Below are positions 25,470 to 33,939 of a stretch of 64,000 bases of DNA, one piece after another. The DNA comes from Bradyrhizobium sp. 199. Its GTDB lineage: Bacteria > Pseudomonadota > Alphaproteobacteria > Rhizobiales > Xanthobacteraceae. Below the pieces are notes generated by a model. That model did no database searches and had not been told where the DNA came from. It saw nothing but the letters and a program-made list of their open reading frames with translations. Where the stretch lies: assembly GCF_023073355.1 (NCBI RefSeq), contig NZ_JADPJI010000005.1:124001-188000 (forward strand). Direction: 5' to 3'. The translations under genes were made by a program, and so were the position numbers. Position 1 is the first letter of the stretch. Each line of letters opens with the position of its first letter.

Positions 25470-27821
25470 ATGAAAGTCGCGATCATCGGTGGCGGACCTG
25501 CGGGTCTTTACGCTGCGATCCTGCTCAAGAAGCAGCGCCCGGGCGCCGAAATCACGGTGTATGAGCGCAATCGGGCCGACGACACTTTCGGCTTCGGTGT
25601 GGTGTTCTCCGACGCCACGCTGGACAATTTCGAAAAGCACGATCTGCCGAGTTACCGCCGCATCACCCAGGAGTTCGCGTACTGGGACGACATCGCCGTG
25701 CATTTTCGCGGCACCGTTCACCGGGTCGGCGGTAACGGTTTCTGCGGCTGCTCGCGGCGCAAATTGCTTCTGATCCTTCAGGAGCGAGCCCGCGAGCTTG
25801 GCGTCGTGCTGCACTTCGAGGTGGACGTCGAGGACGAATCCCGCTTCGCCGATGCCGATCTCATCCTGATCGCCGACGGCATCAACAGCCGCTTCCGCGA
25901 GAAATATGTCGATCATTTCCAGCCGGAGGTCGACGTTCGCTCCAACAAGTTCGCCTGGATGGGCTCGACCAGGCCGCTCGACGCCTTCACCTTCATCTTC
26001 CAGGAGACGGAGTGGGGGCCGTTCATCGCCCATGCCTATCAATATGAAGTCGGGCACTCGACCTGGATCTTCGAGACCGATCCTGAGACGTTCGAGCGGG
26101 CCGGCTTGACGGGGCTGGACGAGACGCAGTCCGCCGCGCGGATGGCGGAGATTTTTGGCTGGTTCCTCGAAGGGCACAAGCTGCTTACCAACCGTTCGAT
26201 GTGGCGCAATTTCCCGATGGTCCGCAGCAAGCGCTGGGTCAAGGACAACGTGGTGCTGCTTGGCGATGCCAAGGCAAGCGCGCATTTTTCAATCGGCTCC
26301 GGCACCAAGCTTGCGATGGAAGATGCGATTGCGTTGGCCGAAGCCATGCGGAACGCCCCGAGCACCAAGGCGGCGCTCGATCTCTATGAGCATGGCCGCC
26401 GCGAGGAGGTCGAGAAGACGCAGCATGCCGCCGACGTCTCTCTGGTCTGGTTCGAGCATGTCGACCGCTTCTGGGATTTCGATCCCGTGCAGTTCGCCTT
26501 CGGCGTGATGACGCGCTCCAAGGCGATCACCTATGACAATCTGAAACTCCGCGCCCCTGACTTCGTAGCTGAAGTCGATAAGTCGTTTGCCAGGCAGGTT
26601 CGCAAGGGTGGTTTCGACGTCGATGTCGAGAAGCCGGTTGTGCCGCTGTTTCAGCCGTTCCGGCTGCGCGAGATGGAGATCGCCAACCGCACCGTGGTGT
26701 CGCCGATGTGCATGTATTCGGCCGAGGAGGGCGTGCCGACCGATTTCCATCTGGTGCATTACGGGTCGCGCGCGATCGGTGGCGCCGGACTGATCTTCAC
26801 CGAGATGACCTGCGTCAGCCGCGATGCCCGCATCACGCCGGGCTGCGCCGGCCTGTGGAACGACGAGCAGGAAGCCGCCTGGCGGCGCATCGTGGATTTC
26901 GTCCGCGGGAATTCAGCTGCAAAGATCTGCCTCCAACTGGGCCACGCCGGCCGCAAGGGCGCGACCAAGCTGATGTGGGACGGGATGGACCGGCCGCTGG
27001 AGCAGGGCGGCTGGGACGTGGTTTCGGCATCGCCGTTGCCCTATTTCCCCGACAGCCAGGTGCCGCGCGAACTCGATCGTGCCGGCATGAATGCAGTGAG
27101 ACACGCTTTTGTCGCGGCCGCCGAGCGCGGGGAGCGCTGCGGCTTCGACATGCTCGAACTGCACTGCGCCCACGGCTATCTGCTCGCGAGCTTCATCTCA
27201 CCGTTAACGAACACCCGCACGGACGAGTATGGCGGTTCCCTCGAAAACCGTCTGCGGTTCCCGCTCGAGATCTTCGAGGCGCTGCGCACAGTGTGGCCCT
27301 CGCACAAGCCGATGTCGGTGCGCATTTCCGCCACCGATTGGGCTGATGGCGGCATCACCGGCGACGATGCGGTGGCAATCGCACGGGCCTTCGCCGAAGC
27401 CGGCGTCGATCTCGTCGACGTCTCGACGGGGCAGACCGTCCGCGATGCGCAGCCGATCTATGGCCGCATGTTCCAGACCCCGTTCTCGGATCAGGTCCGC
27501 AACGAAGCGCGGGTGGCCACGATGTGCGTCGGCAATATCACGACGGCGGACCAGGCCAATACCATCCTGGCCGCCGGCCGGGCGGATCTCGTCGCACTCG
27601 GCCGGCCGCATTTGGTCGATCCGTTCTTCACCATGCGGGCGGCAGCTTGGTACGGGGCAGATGCGGCGTTCTGCCCGCCGCAATATCTGCCCGGAAAAGA
27701 GCAAATCTTCCGCAACAGCGTCCGCGACCGGCAGGATCTCGAGGAGCTGCGCATTAAGGCTAAGCCCAAGACCCGGGCCGAGCTCAAGGCGGAGGCGACA
27801 AAGCCGCTTGCGGCGGAGTGA
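25470..27821 (+). CDS. Bifunctional aryl-CoA monooxygenase/reductase (2-aminobenzoyl-CoA monooxygenase/reductase or salicylyl-CoA 5-hydroxylase type)
   Basis: A 783-residue fusion. Residues 1-~385 are a PHBH-type FAD hydroxylase ([10 protein letters not shown] at 7-16, [20 protein letters not shown] near 255-275). Residues ~390-765 are an Old Yellow Enzyme-type FMN domain ([64 protein letters not shown]). Size and order match the Azoarcus evansii enzyme that hydroxylates 2-aminobenzoyl-CoA and then reduces the ring; related proteins are labelled salicylyl-CoA 5-hydroxylase. The nearby RidA and aminobenzoate-type ligase favour the amino substrate. This is the signature gene of the locus, with box 3 upstream. 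Confidence 0.88.
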   Translation: MKVAIIGGGPAGLYAAILLKKQRPGAEITVYERNRADDTFGFGVVFSDATLDNFEKHDLPSYRRITQEFAYWDDIAVHFRGTVHRVGGNGFCGCSRRKLLLILQERARELGVVLHFEVDVEDESRFADADLILIADGINSRFREKYVDHFQPEVDVRSNKFAWMGSTRPLDAFTFIFQETEWGPFIAHAYQYEVGHSTWIFETDPETFERAGLTGLDETQSAARMAEIFGWFLEGHKLLTNRSMWRNFPMVRSKRWVKDNVVLLGDAKASAHFSIGSGTKLAMEDAIALAEAMRNAPSTKAALDLYEHGRREEVEKTQHAADVSLVWFEHVDRFWDFDPVQFAFGVMTRSKAITYDNLKLRAPDFVAEVDKSFARQVRKGGFDVDVEKPVVPLFQPFRLREMEIANRTVVSPMCMYSAEEGVPTDFHLVHYGSRAIGGAGLIFTEMTCVSRDARITPGCAGLWNDEQEAAWRRIVDFVRGNSAAKICLQLGHAGRKGATKLMWDGMDRPLEQGGWDVVSASPLPYFPDSQVPRELDRAGMNAVRHAFVAAAERGERCGFDMLELHCAHGYLLASFISPLTNTRTDEYGGSLENRLRFPLEIFEALRTVWPSHKPMSVRISATDWADGGITGDDAVAIARAFAEAGVDLVDVSTGQTVRDAQPIYGRMFQTPFSDQVRNEARVATMCVGNITTADQANTILAAGRADLVALGRPHLVDPFFTMRAAAWYGADAAFCPPQYLPGKEQIFRNSVRDRQDLEELRIKAKPKTRAELKAEATKPLAAE

Positions 27822-27872
27822 CTGCCCGTGCGACGTTAACCCATTGCCTGTGTTTCGAGTGGAGTTTGGGCG

Positions 27873-29123
27873 ATGAAGGCGATCATCATCGGTGGCGGTA
27901 TCGGTGGTCTCACCACGGCATTGATGCTGCGCTCGCGCGGCCTGGATTGTGAGATCTTCGAGCAGGCTGACACCATTCGCGAGCTCGGCGTCGGCATCAA
28001 TACACTGCCGCATGCCATGCGCGAGCTGGCCGGACTTGGCCTGCTCCAGAAGCTCGACGACGTCGCGATCCGTACCGATCAGCTCTATTACCTCAACCGC
28101 CACGGCCAGGAGGTCTGGCGCGAAGCCCGCGGCATCGACGCGGGCCACGACGTGCCGCAATTCTCGATCCATCGCGGCCGCCTCCAGGGTGTGATTCATC
28201 GCGCGGTCGAGGAGCGGCTCGGGGCGGACGCGATCCACACCGGCTGCCGGCTTGGGGCCTTTACGCAGGACGAGGGCGGCGTCACCGCCTATTTCTTTGA
28301 TCGTGCGGGCGCCCACGTCCACACAGCGCGCGCCGATATCCTGATCGGCGCCGACGGCATCCATTCCCGCGTTCGCGAGACGCTATTTCCGAACGAGGGG
28401 CCGCCGTGCTGGAACGGCCTGATGCTGTGGCGCGGTGCGCGCGACTGGCCGCTGTTTCTCACCGGTAAATCGATGATCGTGGCCGGCGGCCTCAATGCGA
28501 AGGTCGTGATCTACCCGATCGCGGAAGGATTGAGCCCGGCGAGCCGCCTGACCAATTGGGCGGTGCTGGTGAAGGTCGGCGAGGGCAATGCGCCGCCGCC
28601 GCGGAAAGAAGACTGGTCGCGCCCGGGCCGCCGCGAGGAACTAATGCCGCACGTCGCGCGCTTCTCCGTTCCCTATGTCGACGTGAAAAGCCTGATCTCG
28701 GCGACGCCTGAATTCTACGAATATCCGACCTGCGACCGCGATCCCCTGCCGTACTGGTCATCCGGACGCGTCACGCTGCTCGGCGATGCCGCGCATCCCA
28801 TGTATCCGGTCGGCTCCAACGGCGCGTCGCAGGCGATCCTCGATGCGCGCTGCCTTGCCGATGCGCTGGTGCGCGCGGAGCATCCGCGCCAGGCGCTGCT
28901 CGAGTACGAGAAGAAGCGCCTGCCCATGACGGCCGATATCGTCCGCTCCAACCGGCGCGGTGGTCCCGAGGGCGTCATCGACGCCGTCGAGCAGCTCGCG
29001 CCTGACGGTTTCGACAATGTCGACAACGTGCTGAGCTATTCCCAGCGTGAAGCGATCGTTCGCGGCTATGCCACCAAGGCCGGCTTTGCCGCCGTGCCGG
29101 GGCTGGCGGCGGTCCGCGCCTGA
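27873..29123 (+). CDS. FAD-dependent oxidoreductase/monooxygenase (PhzS/salicylate hydroxylase-like)
   Basis: A 416-residue single-component flavoprotein: GGGIGGLTTAL near the N-terminus, GVGINTLPHAM, an LIGADGIHSRVRE motif about a third in, and VTLLGDAAHPMYPVGSNGAS with GD-x-AH. These are the three signatures of the aromatic hydroxylase group; the GINTLPHA motif resembles PhzS-like enzymes. It follows the bifunctional monooxygenase gene by 51 bp and is probably in the same transcript. It may provide a second ring hydroxylation or a bypass route; the substrate is unknown. Confidence 0.87.
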   Translation: MKAIIIGGGIGGLTTALMLRSRGLDCEIFEQADTIRELGVGINTLPHAMRELAGLGLLQKLDDVAIRTDQLYYLNRHGQEVWREARGIDAGHDVPQFSIHRGRLQGVIHRAVEERLGADAIHTGCRLGAFTQDEGGVTAYFFDRAGAHVHTARADILIGADGIHSRVRETLFPNEGPPCWNGLMLWRGARDWPLFLTGKSMIVAGGLNAKVVIYPIAEGLSPASRLTNWAVLVKVGEGNAPPPRKEDWSRPGRREELMPHVARFSVPYVDVKSLISATPEFYEYPTCDRDPLPYWSSGRVTLLGDAAHPMYPVGSNGASQAILDARCLADALVRAEHPRQALLEYEKKRLPMTADIVRSNRRGGPEGVIDAVEQLAPDGFDNVDNVLSYSQREAIVRGYATKAGFAAVPGLAAVRA

Positions 29124-29125
29124 GG

Positions 29126-29581
29126 CTAACCGCCGGGAGGCGGCGGCAGAAAGTGGATGTTGAACTCGGCTGCCATGGCCACCACGTCCTCCGGCTTCTG
29201 TTCCTTCATGTTGTGAAGGCCCCAAAACAGGTCGAACAGCTTGCGGGTTGGCGAGACCCAGAACAGCACCTTTGCGGTCTGCTCCGACTTGTTGAAGATG
29301 CCGTGCGGCACGCCCATGCCGAGGCGGATCAGATCGCCGGCGGTTGCCTGCGACTCCGAATTGCCGAGCATGAAGTCGAGCTTGCCCTCCAGCATGTAAA
29401 GATACTCATCCTGGTCGGGATGAATGTGCGGCGGCACGAACGTGCCCGGCGGCAATGTCGCGTGCCAGGAGAAACTGTGCTCGGTCTTGCTCTTCGGCAC
29501 ATAGGTCTGGCCTAGGATGTTCCAGGAAATGCCCTGGATGCCCTCATTGGCCCGTGTGATGCCGGTGATTTCGCTGCTCAC
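29126..29581 (-). CDS. Cupin-domain protein
   Basis: A 151-residue small beta-barrel protein. Cupin motif 1 is PPHIHPDQDEYLYMLEGKLD (two His and a Glu as probable metal ligands) and motif 2 is LIRLGMGVPHGIFNKSEQ, with a further His. It could be a dioxygenase, isomerase or sensing protein in the aryl-CoA pathway. The GTG at 29581 is chosen because GGGAGG lies 6 nt upstream. It stops 3 bp from the convergent flavoprotein gene and lies 28 bp downstream of the binding-protein gene on the same strand, so the two are probably co-transcribed. Confidence 0.82.
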   Translation of the reverse strand: MSSEITGITRANEGIQGISWNILGQTYVPKSKTEHSFSWHATLPPGTFVPPHIHPDQDEYLYMLEGKLDFMLGNSESQATAGDLIRLGMGVPHGIFNKSEQTAKVLFWVSPTRKLFDLFWGLHNMKEQKPEDVVAMAAEFNIHFLPPPPGG

Positions 29582-29609
29582 TGAAGTCCTCCCGTAACCC
29601 GTCGCGGCT

Positions 29610-30785
29610 TTAGTTCGCCGCCTTGCAGTCCTTGGCATAGCGGTCGCCGTAATTCTCGAAGACCTTCTGGACGATCTCGGTCTGGAACTTGCCATCCGAA
29701 CGCTTGGCGACCTTGGTCAGGTAGAAATCCTGGATTGGATAGCCGTTGGTGTTGAACTTGAAGGCGCCGCGCAGCGAGGTGAAGTCGGCCTTCTTCAGTG
29801 CGGCCCGGACGGCGTCCTTGTTCGAGAGGTCGCCCTTCACGGCCTTGACCGCACTGTCGATCAGCATCGCTGTGTCATAGGCCTGGAAGGCGTAGGTGCC
29901 CGGCACGACGTTATAGGCAGCCTCATACGAGGCGACGAACTTCTTGTTCTGGGGATTGTCGAGATTGGGTGCCCAGTTGGCGCCACCAAACATGCCGACG
30001 GCCGCGTCCTGTTGCGCCGGCAGGGTCGATTCATCCACTGTGAAGGCCGATAGCACCGGAATGCTGTCGGCGAGCCCGGCCTGCCGGTATTGCTTGACCA
30101 GATTGACGCCGAGGCCGCCCGGCATGAATGTGAAGAGGGCATCAGGCTTCTGCGAGGAGATCTTGGACAACTCCGGCTGGAAGTCCAGCGTGTTCAGCGG
30201 CATGTAGGATTCCTCGACGATCTCGCCCTTGTAGTCGAGCTTGAAGCCCGCCACCGAATCCTTGCCGGCCTGATAATTCGGCACCATCAGATACATGCGC
30301 TTGTATCCGCGATCCTGCGCCACCTTGCCGAGGATCTCGTGAACCTGATCGTTCTGATAAGAGGTCACATAGAAGAAGGGATTGCAGTCCTTGCCGGCGA
30401 ACGTCGACGGACCGGCATTGGGGCTGATCAGGAAGGTTTTCGATTCCGTCACGGGCCGGTGGATCGCCTGCAGGATGTTGGAGAAGATCGGGCCGATCAC
30501 GAAGTCGACCTTGTCGCGCTCCAGCAGGCCCTTGACCTTGGTCACGGCCGCATCCGGCTTGAGCTCATCGTCCACCACGACGACCTCGACGTCACGGCCG
30601 CCCATCTTGCTGCCGAGATCCATTACCCCAAGTGCAAAGCCGTCGCGAACCTGCTGGCCGAGCGCGGCTGCGGGCCCCGACAAGGTCACGATCACGCCCA
30701 GCTTGATCTTCTCTTCGGCAAGAGCAGGGGTCATCGCGGTGCCAAGCAGCACGGTGGCTGTGGCCCAGGTCATTTGCAGCTTCAT
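29610..30785 (-). CDS. ABC transporter substrate-binding protein (branched-chain amino acid/aromatic type, PBP type 1)
   Basis: A 391-residue periplasmic protein with a signal peptide (MKLQMTWATATVLLGTAMTP, cleavage near ALA-EE). Mature motifs: IKLGVIVTLSGPAAALGQQV, VVVDDELKPDAAVTKVKGLL, IGPIFSNILQAI and a C-terminal LRGAFKFNTNGYPIQDFYL. Relatives bind amino acids or aromatic acids such as benzoate derivatives. No permease or ATPase genes accompany it, so it must share a membrane complex encoded elsewhere. It is divergent from the MarR gene, with boxes 4 and 5 between them. Confidence 0.88.
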   Translation of the reverse strand: MKLQMTWATATVLLGTAMTPALAEEKIKLGVIVTLSGPAAALGQQVRDGFALGVMDLGSKMGGRDVEVVVVDDELKPDAAVTKVKGLLERDKVDFVIGPIFSNILQAIHRPVTESKTFLISPNAGPSTFAGKDCNPFFYVTSYQNDQVHEILGKVAQDRGYKRMYLMVPNYQAGKDSVAGFKLDYKGEIVEESYMPLNTLDFQPELSKISSQKPDALFTFMPGGLGVNLVKQYRQAGLADSIPVLSAFTVDESTLPAQQDAAVGMFGGANWAPNLDNPQNKKFVASYEAAYNVVPGTYAFQAYDTAMLIDSAVKAVKGDLSNKDAVRAALKKADFTSLRGAFKFNTNGYPIQDFYLTKVAKRSDGKFQTEIVQKVFENYGDRYAKDCKAAN

Positions 30786-30925
30786 GATCTCTCCCTCGTG
30801 ACTATCGGCGAGCGTTGCAGGCCGCGTACTCTAATCCAAGCTTATGCCGATGATGGCTGCCGCGGCAAGCAAGCTCAAGGCGTCCCAGCAGAGCGGATAG
30901 TGCGCATGCAAGCGGCGCGCCAATT

Positions 30926-30941
30926 GTTTGAAGCCTAAAGA
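30926..30941. promoter_or_regulatory. MarR-type operator box 4
   Basis: GTTTGAAGCCTAAAGA, a weaker palindrome on the same pattern, 141 bp upstream of the binding-protein gene and 54 bp left of box 5. It probably serves the leftward promoter or cooperates with box 5. Confidence 0.45.
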
Positions 30942-30994
30942 AAATCAGGTGCGGTCGATTGTTGCAGCTTTGGACTTGCGGCCGACTTCAATTT

Positions 30995-31010
30995 ATTTGA
31001 AGCTCAAAAT
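30995..31010. promoter_or_regulatory. MarR-type operator box 5
   Basis: ATTTGAAGCTCAAAAT, a good palindrome (half-sites ATTTGA and CAAAAT) immediately before the MarR gene, 48 bp from ATG 31059. It implies autoregulation. Confidence 0.6.
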
Positions 31011-31058
31011 GTTGGGCCCGTGCCGGCGCCAATGCCCGCCGAGAGTGACTGCACCGAG

Positions 31059-31550
31059 ATGCTCGATTCCGAGACCAAGGCCGTCGAAACGCCGGAAGAC
31101 CACGCCGAAGAGCTTCGGCTGTGGTTGCGCCTGCTGACCTGTACGACCCTGATCGAGGGCGAGGTTCGCGGTCGGCTGCGGCAGCGGTTCGACGTCACGC
31201 TGCCCCGCTTCGATCTGATGGCGCAGCTCGACAAGGCGCCCGATGGCATGACGCTGTCCGATGTCTCCAAGCGCATGATGGTGTCGAACGGCAACGTCAC
31301 CGGTCTAGTCGAGCGCCTTGTGGAATCCGGCCATCTCGATCGTCGTACCTCGGAGACCGATCGCCGTGTCCAGGTGATCCGCCTCACGAAGCTCGGCCGA
31401 GCCGAGTTCCGCAAGATGGCTGCGGAGCACGAGACCTGGATCGCCGATCTCTTCGCCGACCTCTCGCCGAAGGATGTGCGCGAATTGATGCGGCTCCTCG
31501 CCAAGACCAAGGCGTCGGCGCAGAAATCGGCCGCGCGCCGCCGGTCGTAA
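31059..31550 (+). CDS. MarR-family transcriptional regulator of the aryl-CoA locus
   Basis: A 163-residue winged-helix protein. Helices LRLLTCTTLIEGEVRGRLRQ, recognition region MTLSDVSKRMMVSNGNVTGL, and the wing with LVESGHLDRRTSETDRRVQV carrying the family DxR motif. Relatives in aryl-CoA pathways (BadR, CouR, HcaR and similar) release DNA on binding the aryl-CoA; this is family knowledge. The start is uncertain: GTG 31020, ATG 31032 and ATG 31059 are all in frame and none has a strong ribosome site. 31059 is preferred because box 5 ends at 31010. It is the obvious candidate to bind the six boxes. Confidence 0.87.
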   Translation: MLDSETKAVETPEDHAEELRLWLRLLTCTTLIEGEVRGRLRQRFDVTLPRFDLMAQLDKAPDGMTLSDVSKRMMVSNGNVTGLVERLVESGHLDRRTSETDRRVQVIRLTKLGRAEFRKMAAEHETWIADLFADLSPKDVRELMRLLAKTKASAQKSAARRRS

Positions 31551-31628
31551 GCGCGGGCGGCAGGCCGCCCGATCCCTTTTGCCGCAGGAAAAAGCACGGG
31601 ATGCCTAAATCCCCTATTGCGCCGAATT

Positions 31629-31644
31629 GCTTTAAGCATAAAAT
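31629..31644. promoter_or_regulatory. MarR-type operator box 6 with overlapping promoter
   Basis: GCTTTAAGCATAAAAT, 50 bp before the CoA-ligase start. Its right half TAAAAT is preceded by TTGCGC (31617-31622) at 16 nt, the same arrangement as at box 3. Confidence 0.6.
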
Positions 31645-31694
31645 GTTTTCCAGATCGTGCTGCCGGGTGCAATCCATGCTGAAAGGAGCGTGCG

Positions 31695-33386
31695 ATGGCC
31701 AACGCCGCCAAAGTTCAAGTGACGGGCTCGCATGACGGCAACGCCGCGACGGCCCATGTCGATACGTTCGCGCAGCAGCATCTGCCGCCGCGCGAGCTCT
31801 GGCCTGAATTCATCTTCACACGGCCGGAGCTGCACTATCCGCCCCGGTTGAACTGCGTCAGCTATTTCCTCGATCGCTGGGTCGACCAGGGGCATTGCGA
31901 TGCGCCCTGCGTCATCAGCCCCGCAGTCAGCTACACCTATCGCGAGCTGCAAGCCCTCGTGAACCGCATCGCCAACGTGCTCGTCGGCAAGCTTGGTCTC
32001 GTCCCCGGCGGACGTGTGCTGCTGCGCTCCGCCAATAATCCCATGATGGTCGCGACCTATCTCGCGGTGATCAAGGCCGGCGGCATCGTGGTGGCGACGA
32101 TGCCGCTGCTGCGCGCCAAGGAGCTGTCCTATCCGATTCAGAAGGCGGAGATTGCGCTCGCGCTGTGCGACGGCAAACTCTCCGAGGAAATGGAGAAGGC
32201 GAAAGCCGCAGCGCCCGGTCTCAAGCAGGTGGTCTATTGGGGCAATGGCACCGCCGCTTCGCTTGAAGCGCTGATCGCGGACGCGAGCTCGGAGTTCAGG
32301 GCCGTTGATACCGCCTCCGACGACATCTGCCTGATCGCTTTCACGTCGGGCACGACGGGCGATCCCAAGGGCACCATGCATTTCCATCGCGACATGCTCG
32401 CGGTCTGCGATGGCTACGCGCGCAATATCTTGCGAGCGGAGCAGAAGGATCGCTTCATCGGTTCGGCGCCGCTCGCGTTCACGTTCGGCTTTGGCGGCGT
32501 GCTGTTCCCGATGCATATCGGCGCCTCCTTCGTCGTGCTGGAGAAGACGACGCCGGACGACATGCTCGCGGCGATCGAGCAATACAAGACCACGGTTTGC
32601 TTCACGGCGCCGACCGCATACCGGGCGATGATAGGCAAGCTGCCGGGCCGCGACATCTCCTCGCTTCGCAAATGCGTCTCTGCCGGCGAGACCCTGCCCA
32701 AGCCGACCTTCGATGCCTGGCTCAAGGCCACCGGTATCAAACTGATGGACGGCATCGGCTCGACCGAGCTGCTGCACATCTTCATCAGCGCAACGGAAGA
32801 CGAAATTCGCCCCGGCGCAACGGGCAAGCCCGTTCCGGGCTATGAGGCCAAGATCGTCGACGATGAGGGCCATGACGTCCCGCCGGGCACGATGGGGAGA
32901 CTCGCGGTGCGCGGGCCTACCGGTTGCCGCTATCTCGCCGACGAGCGGCAGCGCAAATACGTCCAGAACGGCTGGAACATCACCGGCGACACCTATCTGA
33001 TGGATAGCGACGGCTATTTCTGGTACCAGTCGCGCTCCGACGACATGATCGTCTCGGCCGGCTACAATATCGCGGGCACGGACGTCGAGGCGGCGCTGCT
33101 CACGCATCCGGCGGTCGCCGAGTGCGGTGTGGTCGGCGCGCCCGACGAGGCGCGGGGCATGATCGTGAAGGCCTATGTCATCGCAGCGCCTGGTGTGACG
33201 CCTGACGTGCAGCTCGTTGCCGAGTTGCAGGAGCATGTCAAACGCGAGATCGCGCCGTATAAATATCCGCGCGCCATCGAGTTCGTGACACAACTCCCGA
33301 AGACCGAGACCGGAAAATTGAAACGCTTTGCCCTACGGCAGCTGGCGCAGGCCGCCGTCACGTCCTCGGGCGTCGCGGCGGAATGA
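31695..33386 (+). CDS. Aryl-CoA ligase, probably 2-aminobenzoate-CoA ligase
   Basis: A 563-residue ANL-superfamily ligase of the benzoate-CoA ligase group. It has the phosphate loop FTSGTTGDPKGTMHF, SAPLAFTFGFGG, GIGSTELLHIF (A5 motif), NITGDTYLMDSDGYFWYQSR, the hinge DDMIVSAGYNIAGTDVEAAL and catalytic Lys in TETGKLKRF. It activates an aromatic acid with ATP and CoA as the first step of the aerobic aryl-CoA route. The length and N-terminus (DTFAQQHLPPRELWPEF) match the aminobenzoate/hydroxybenzoate type rather than short acyl ligases. AAGGAG lies 7 nt before ATG 31695, and box 6 lies upstream. Confidence 0.87.
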   Translation: MANAAKVQVTGSHDGNAATAHVDTFAQQHLPPRELWPEFIFTRPELHYPPRLNCVSYFLDRWVDQGHCDAPCVISPAVSYTYRELQALVNRIANVLVGKLGLVPGGRVLLRSANNPMMVATYLAVIKAGGIVVATMPLLRAKELSYPIQKAEIALALCDGKLSEEMEKAKAAAPGLKQVVYWGNGTAASLEALIADASSEFRAVDTASDDICLIAFTSGTTGDPKGTMHFHRDMLAVCDGYARNILRAEQKDRFIGSAPLAFTFGFGGVLFPMHIGASFVVLEKTTPDDMLAAIEQYKTTVCFTAPTAYRAMIGKLPGRDISSLRKCVSAGETLPKPTFDAWLKATGIKLMDGIGSTELLHIFISATEDEIRPGATGKPVPGYEAKIVDDEGHDVPPGTMGRLAVRGPTGCRYLADERQRKYVQNGWNITGDTYLMDSDGYFWYQSRSDDMIVSAGYNIAGTDVEAALLTHPAVAECGVVGAPDEARGMIVKAYVIAAPGVTPDVQLVAELQEHVKREIAPYKYPRAIEFVTQLPKTETGKLKRFALRQLAQAAVTSSGVAAE

Positions 33387-33405
33387 GAAAGATGGAGAAT
33401 TGTCT

Positions 33406-33864
33406 GTGACGACGCCGAAAGGCCCGCAGCTTGCGGTGCTGCCGACCGCATCCGAGGATCACACCCGTCCGCGGGTGCAAGTGCTCCAACCGTCGGGATG
33501 GCCGATGCCGAAGGGCTATGCCAATGGCATGGCCGCCGAGGGCCGCATCGTCGTCACCGGCGGGGTGATCGGCTGGGATGCCGAAGAGCGTCTCGCGGAA
33601 GGCTTCGTAGCGCAGGTGCACCAGACCTTGAGCAACATCGCCGAGATCCTGACTGAGGCCGGCGCAGGGCCAGAGCATCTTGTGCGATTGACCTGGTACG
33701 TCGTCGACATGGACGAGTACCTGTCCAACCTGAAGGAGCTCGGTAAGATTTACCGTGCCATCTTCGGCGCGCACTATCCGGCGATGGCGCTGGTGCAGGT
33801 GGTGCGCCTCGTGGAAAAGGCGGCGCGCGTCGAGATCGAAGCCACGGCCGTCATTCCGCGCTGA
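33406..33864 (+). CDS. RidA-family (YjgF/YER057c) enamine/imine deaminase
   Basis: A 152-residue RidA-fold protein: LQPSGWPMPKGYANGMAAEG, IVVTGGVIGWD, FVAQVHQTLSNIAEILTEAG, VRLTWYVVDMDEY, YPAMALVQVVRLVEKAARVEIEATA. RidA proteins hydrolyse reactive enamine/imine intermediates. The gene follows the aryl-CoA ligase by 19 bp in the same unit, which fits removal of the ring amino group from a 2-amino intermediate; this supports an aminobenzoate substrate for the locus. A GTG start at 33406 is used, with GGAG nine bases upstream. Confidence 0.87.
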   Translation: MTTPKGPQLAVLPTASEDHTRPRVQVLQPSGWPMPKGYANGMAAEGRIVVTGGVIGWDAEERLAEGFVAQVHQTLSNIAEILTEAGAGPEHLVRLTWYVVDMDEYLSNLKELGKIYRAIFGAHYPAMALVQVVRLVEKAARVEIEATAVIPR

Positions 33865-33880
33865 ACCAGCCCGACTCAGA

Positions 33881-33939
33881 CGAAAAGATCATGCTCAAAT
33901 AGCCTAAAGCGCGATGACGCCGATCTCATTGCGCTTTAA
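33881..33939. repeat. Dispersed palindromic intergenic element, copy 3 (partial)
   Basis: cgaaaagatcatgctcaaat followed by the terminal palindrome (aaagcgc ... gcgcttt). It lacks the first ~40 bp seen in copies 1 and 2. As in those copies, it carries the TAA of the adjoining minus-strand gene (33936-33938). Confidence 0.7.

Noticed and set aside
31632..33293. 553-codon open frame antisense to the aryl-CoA ligase
   Set aside because: It covers box 6 and the ligase promoter and has no recognisable domain.
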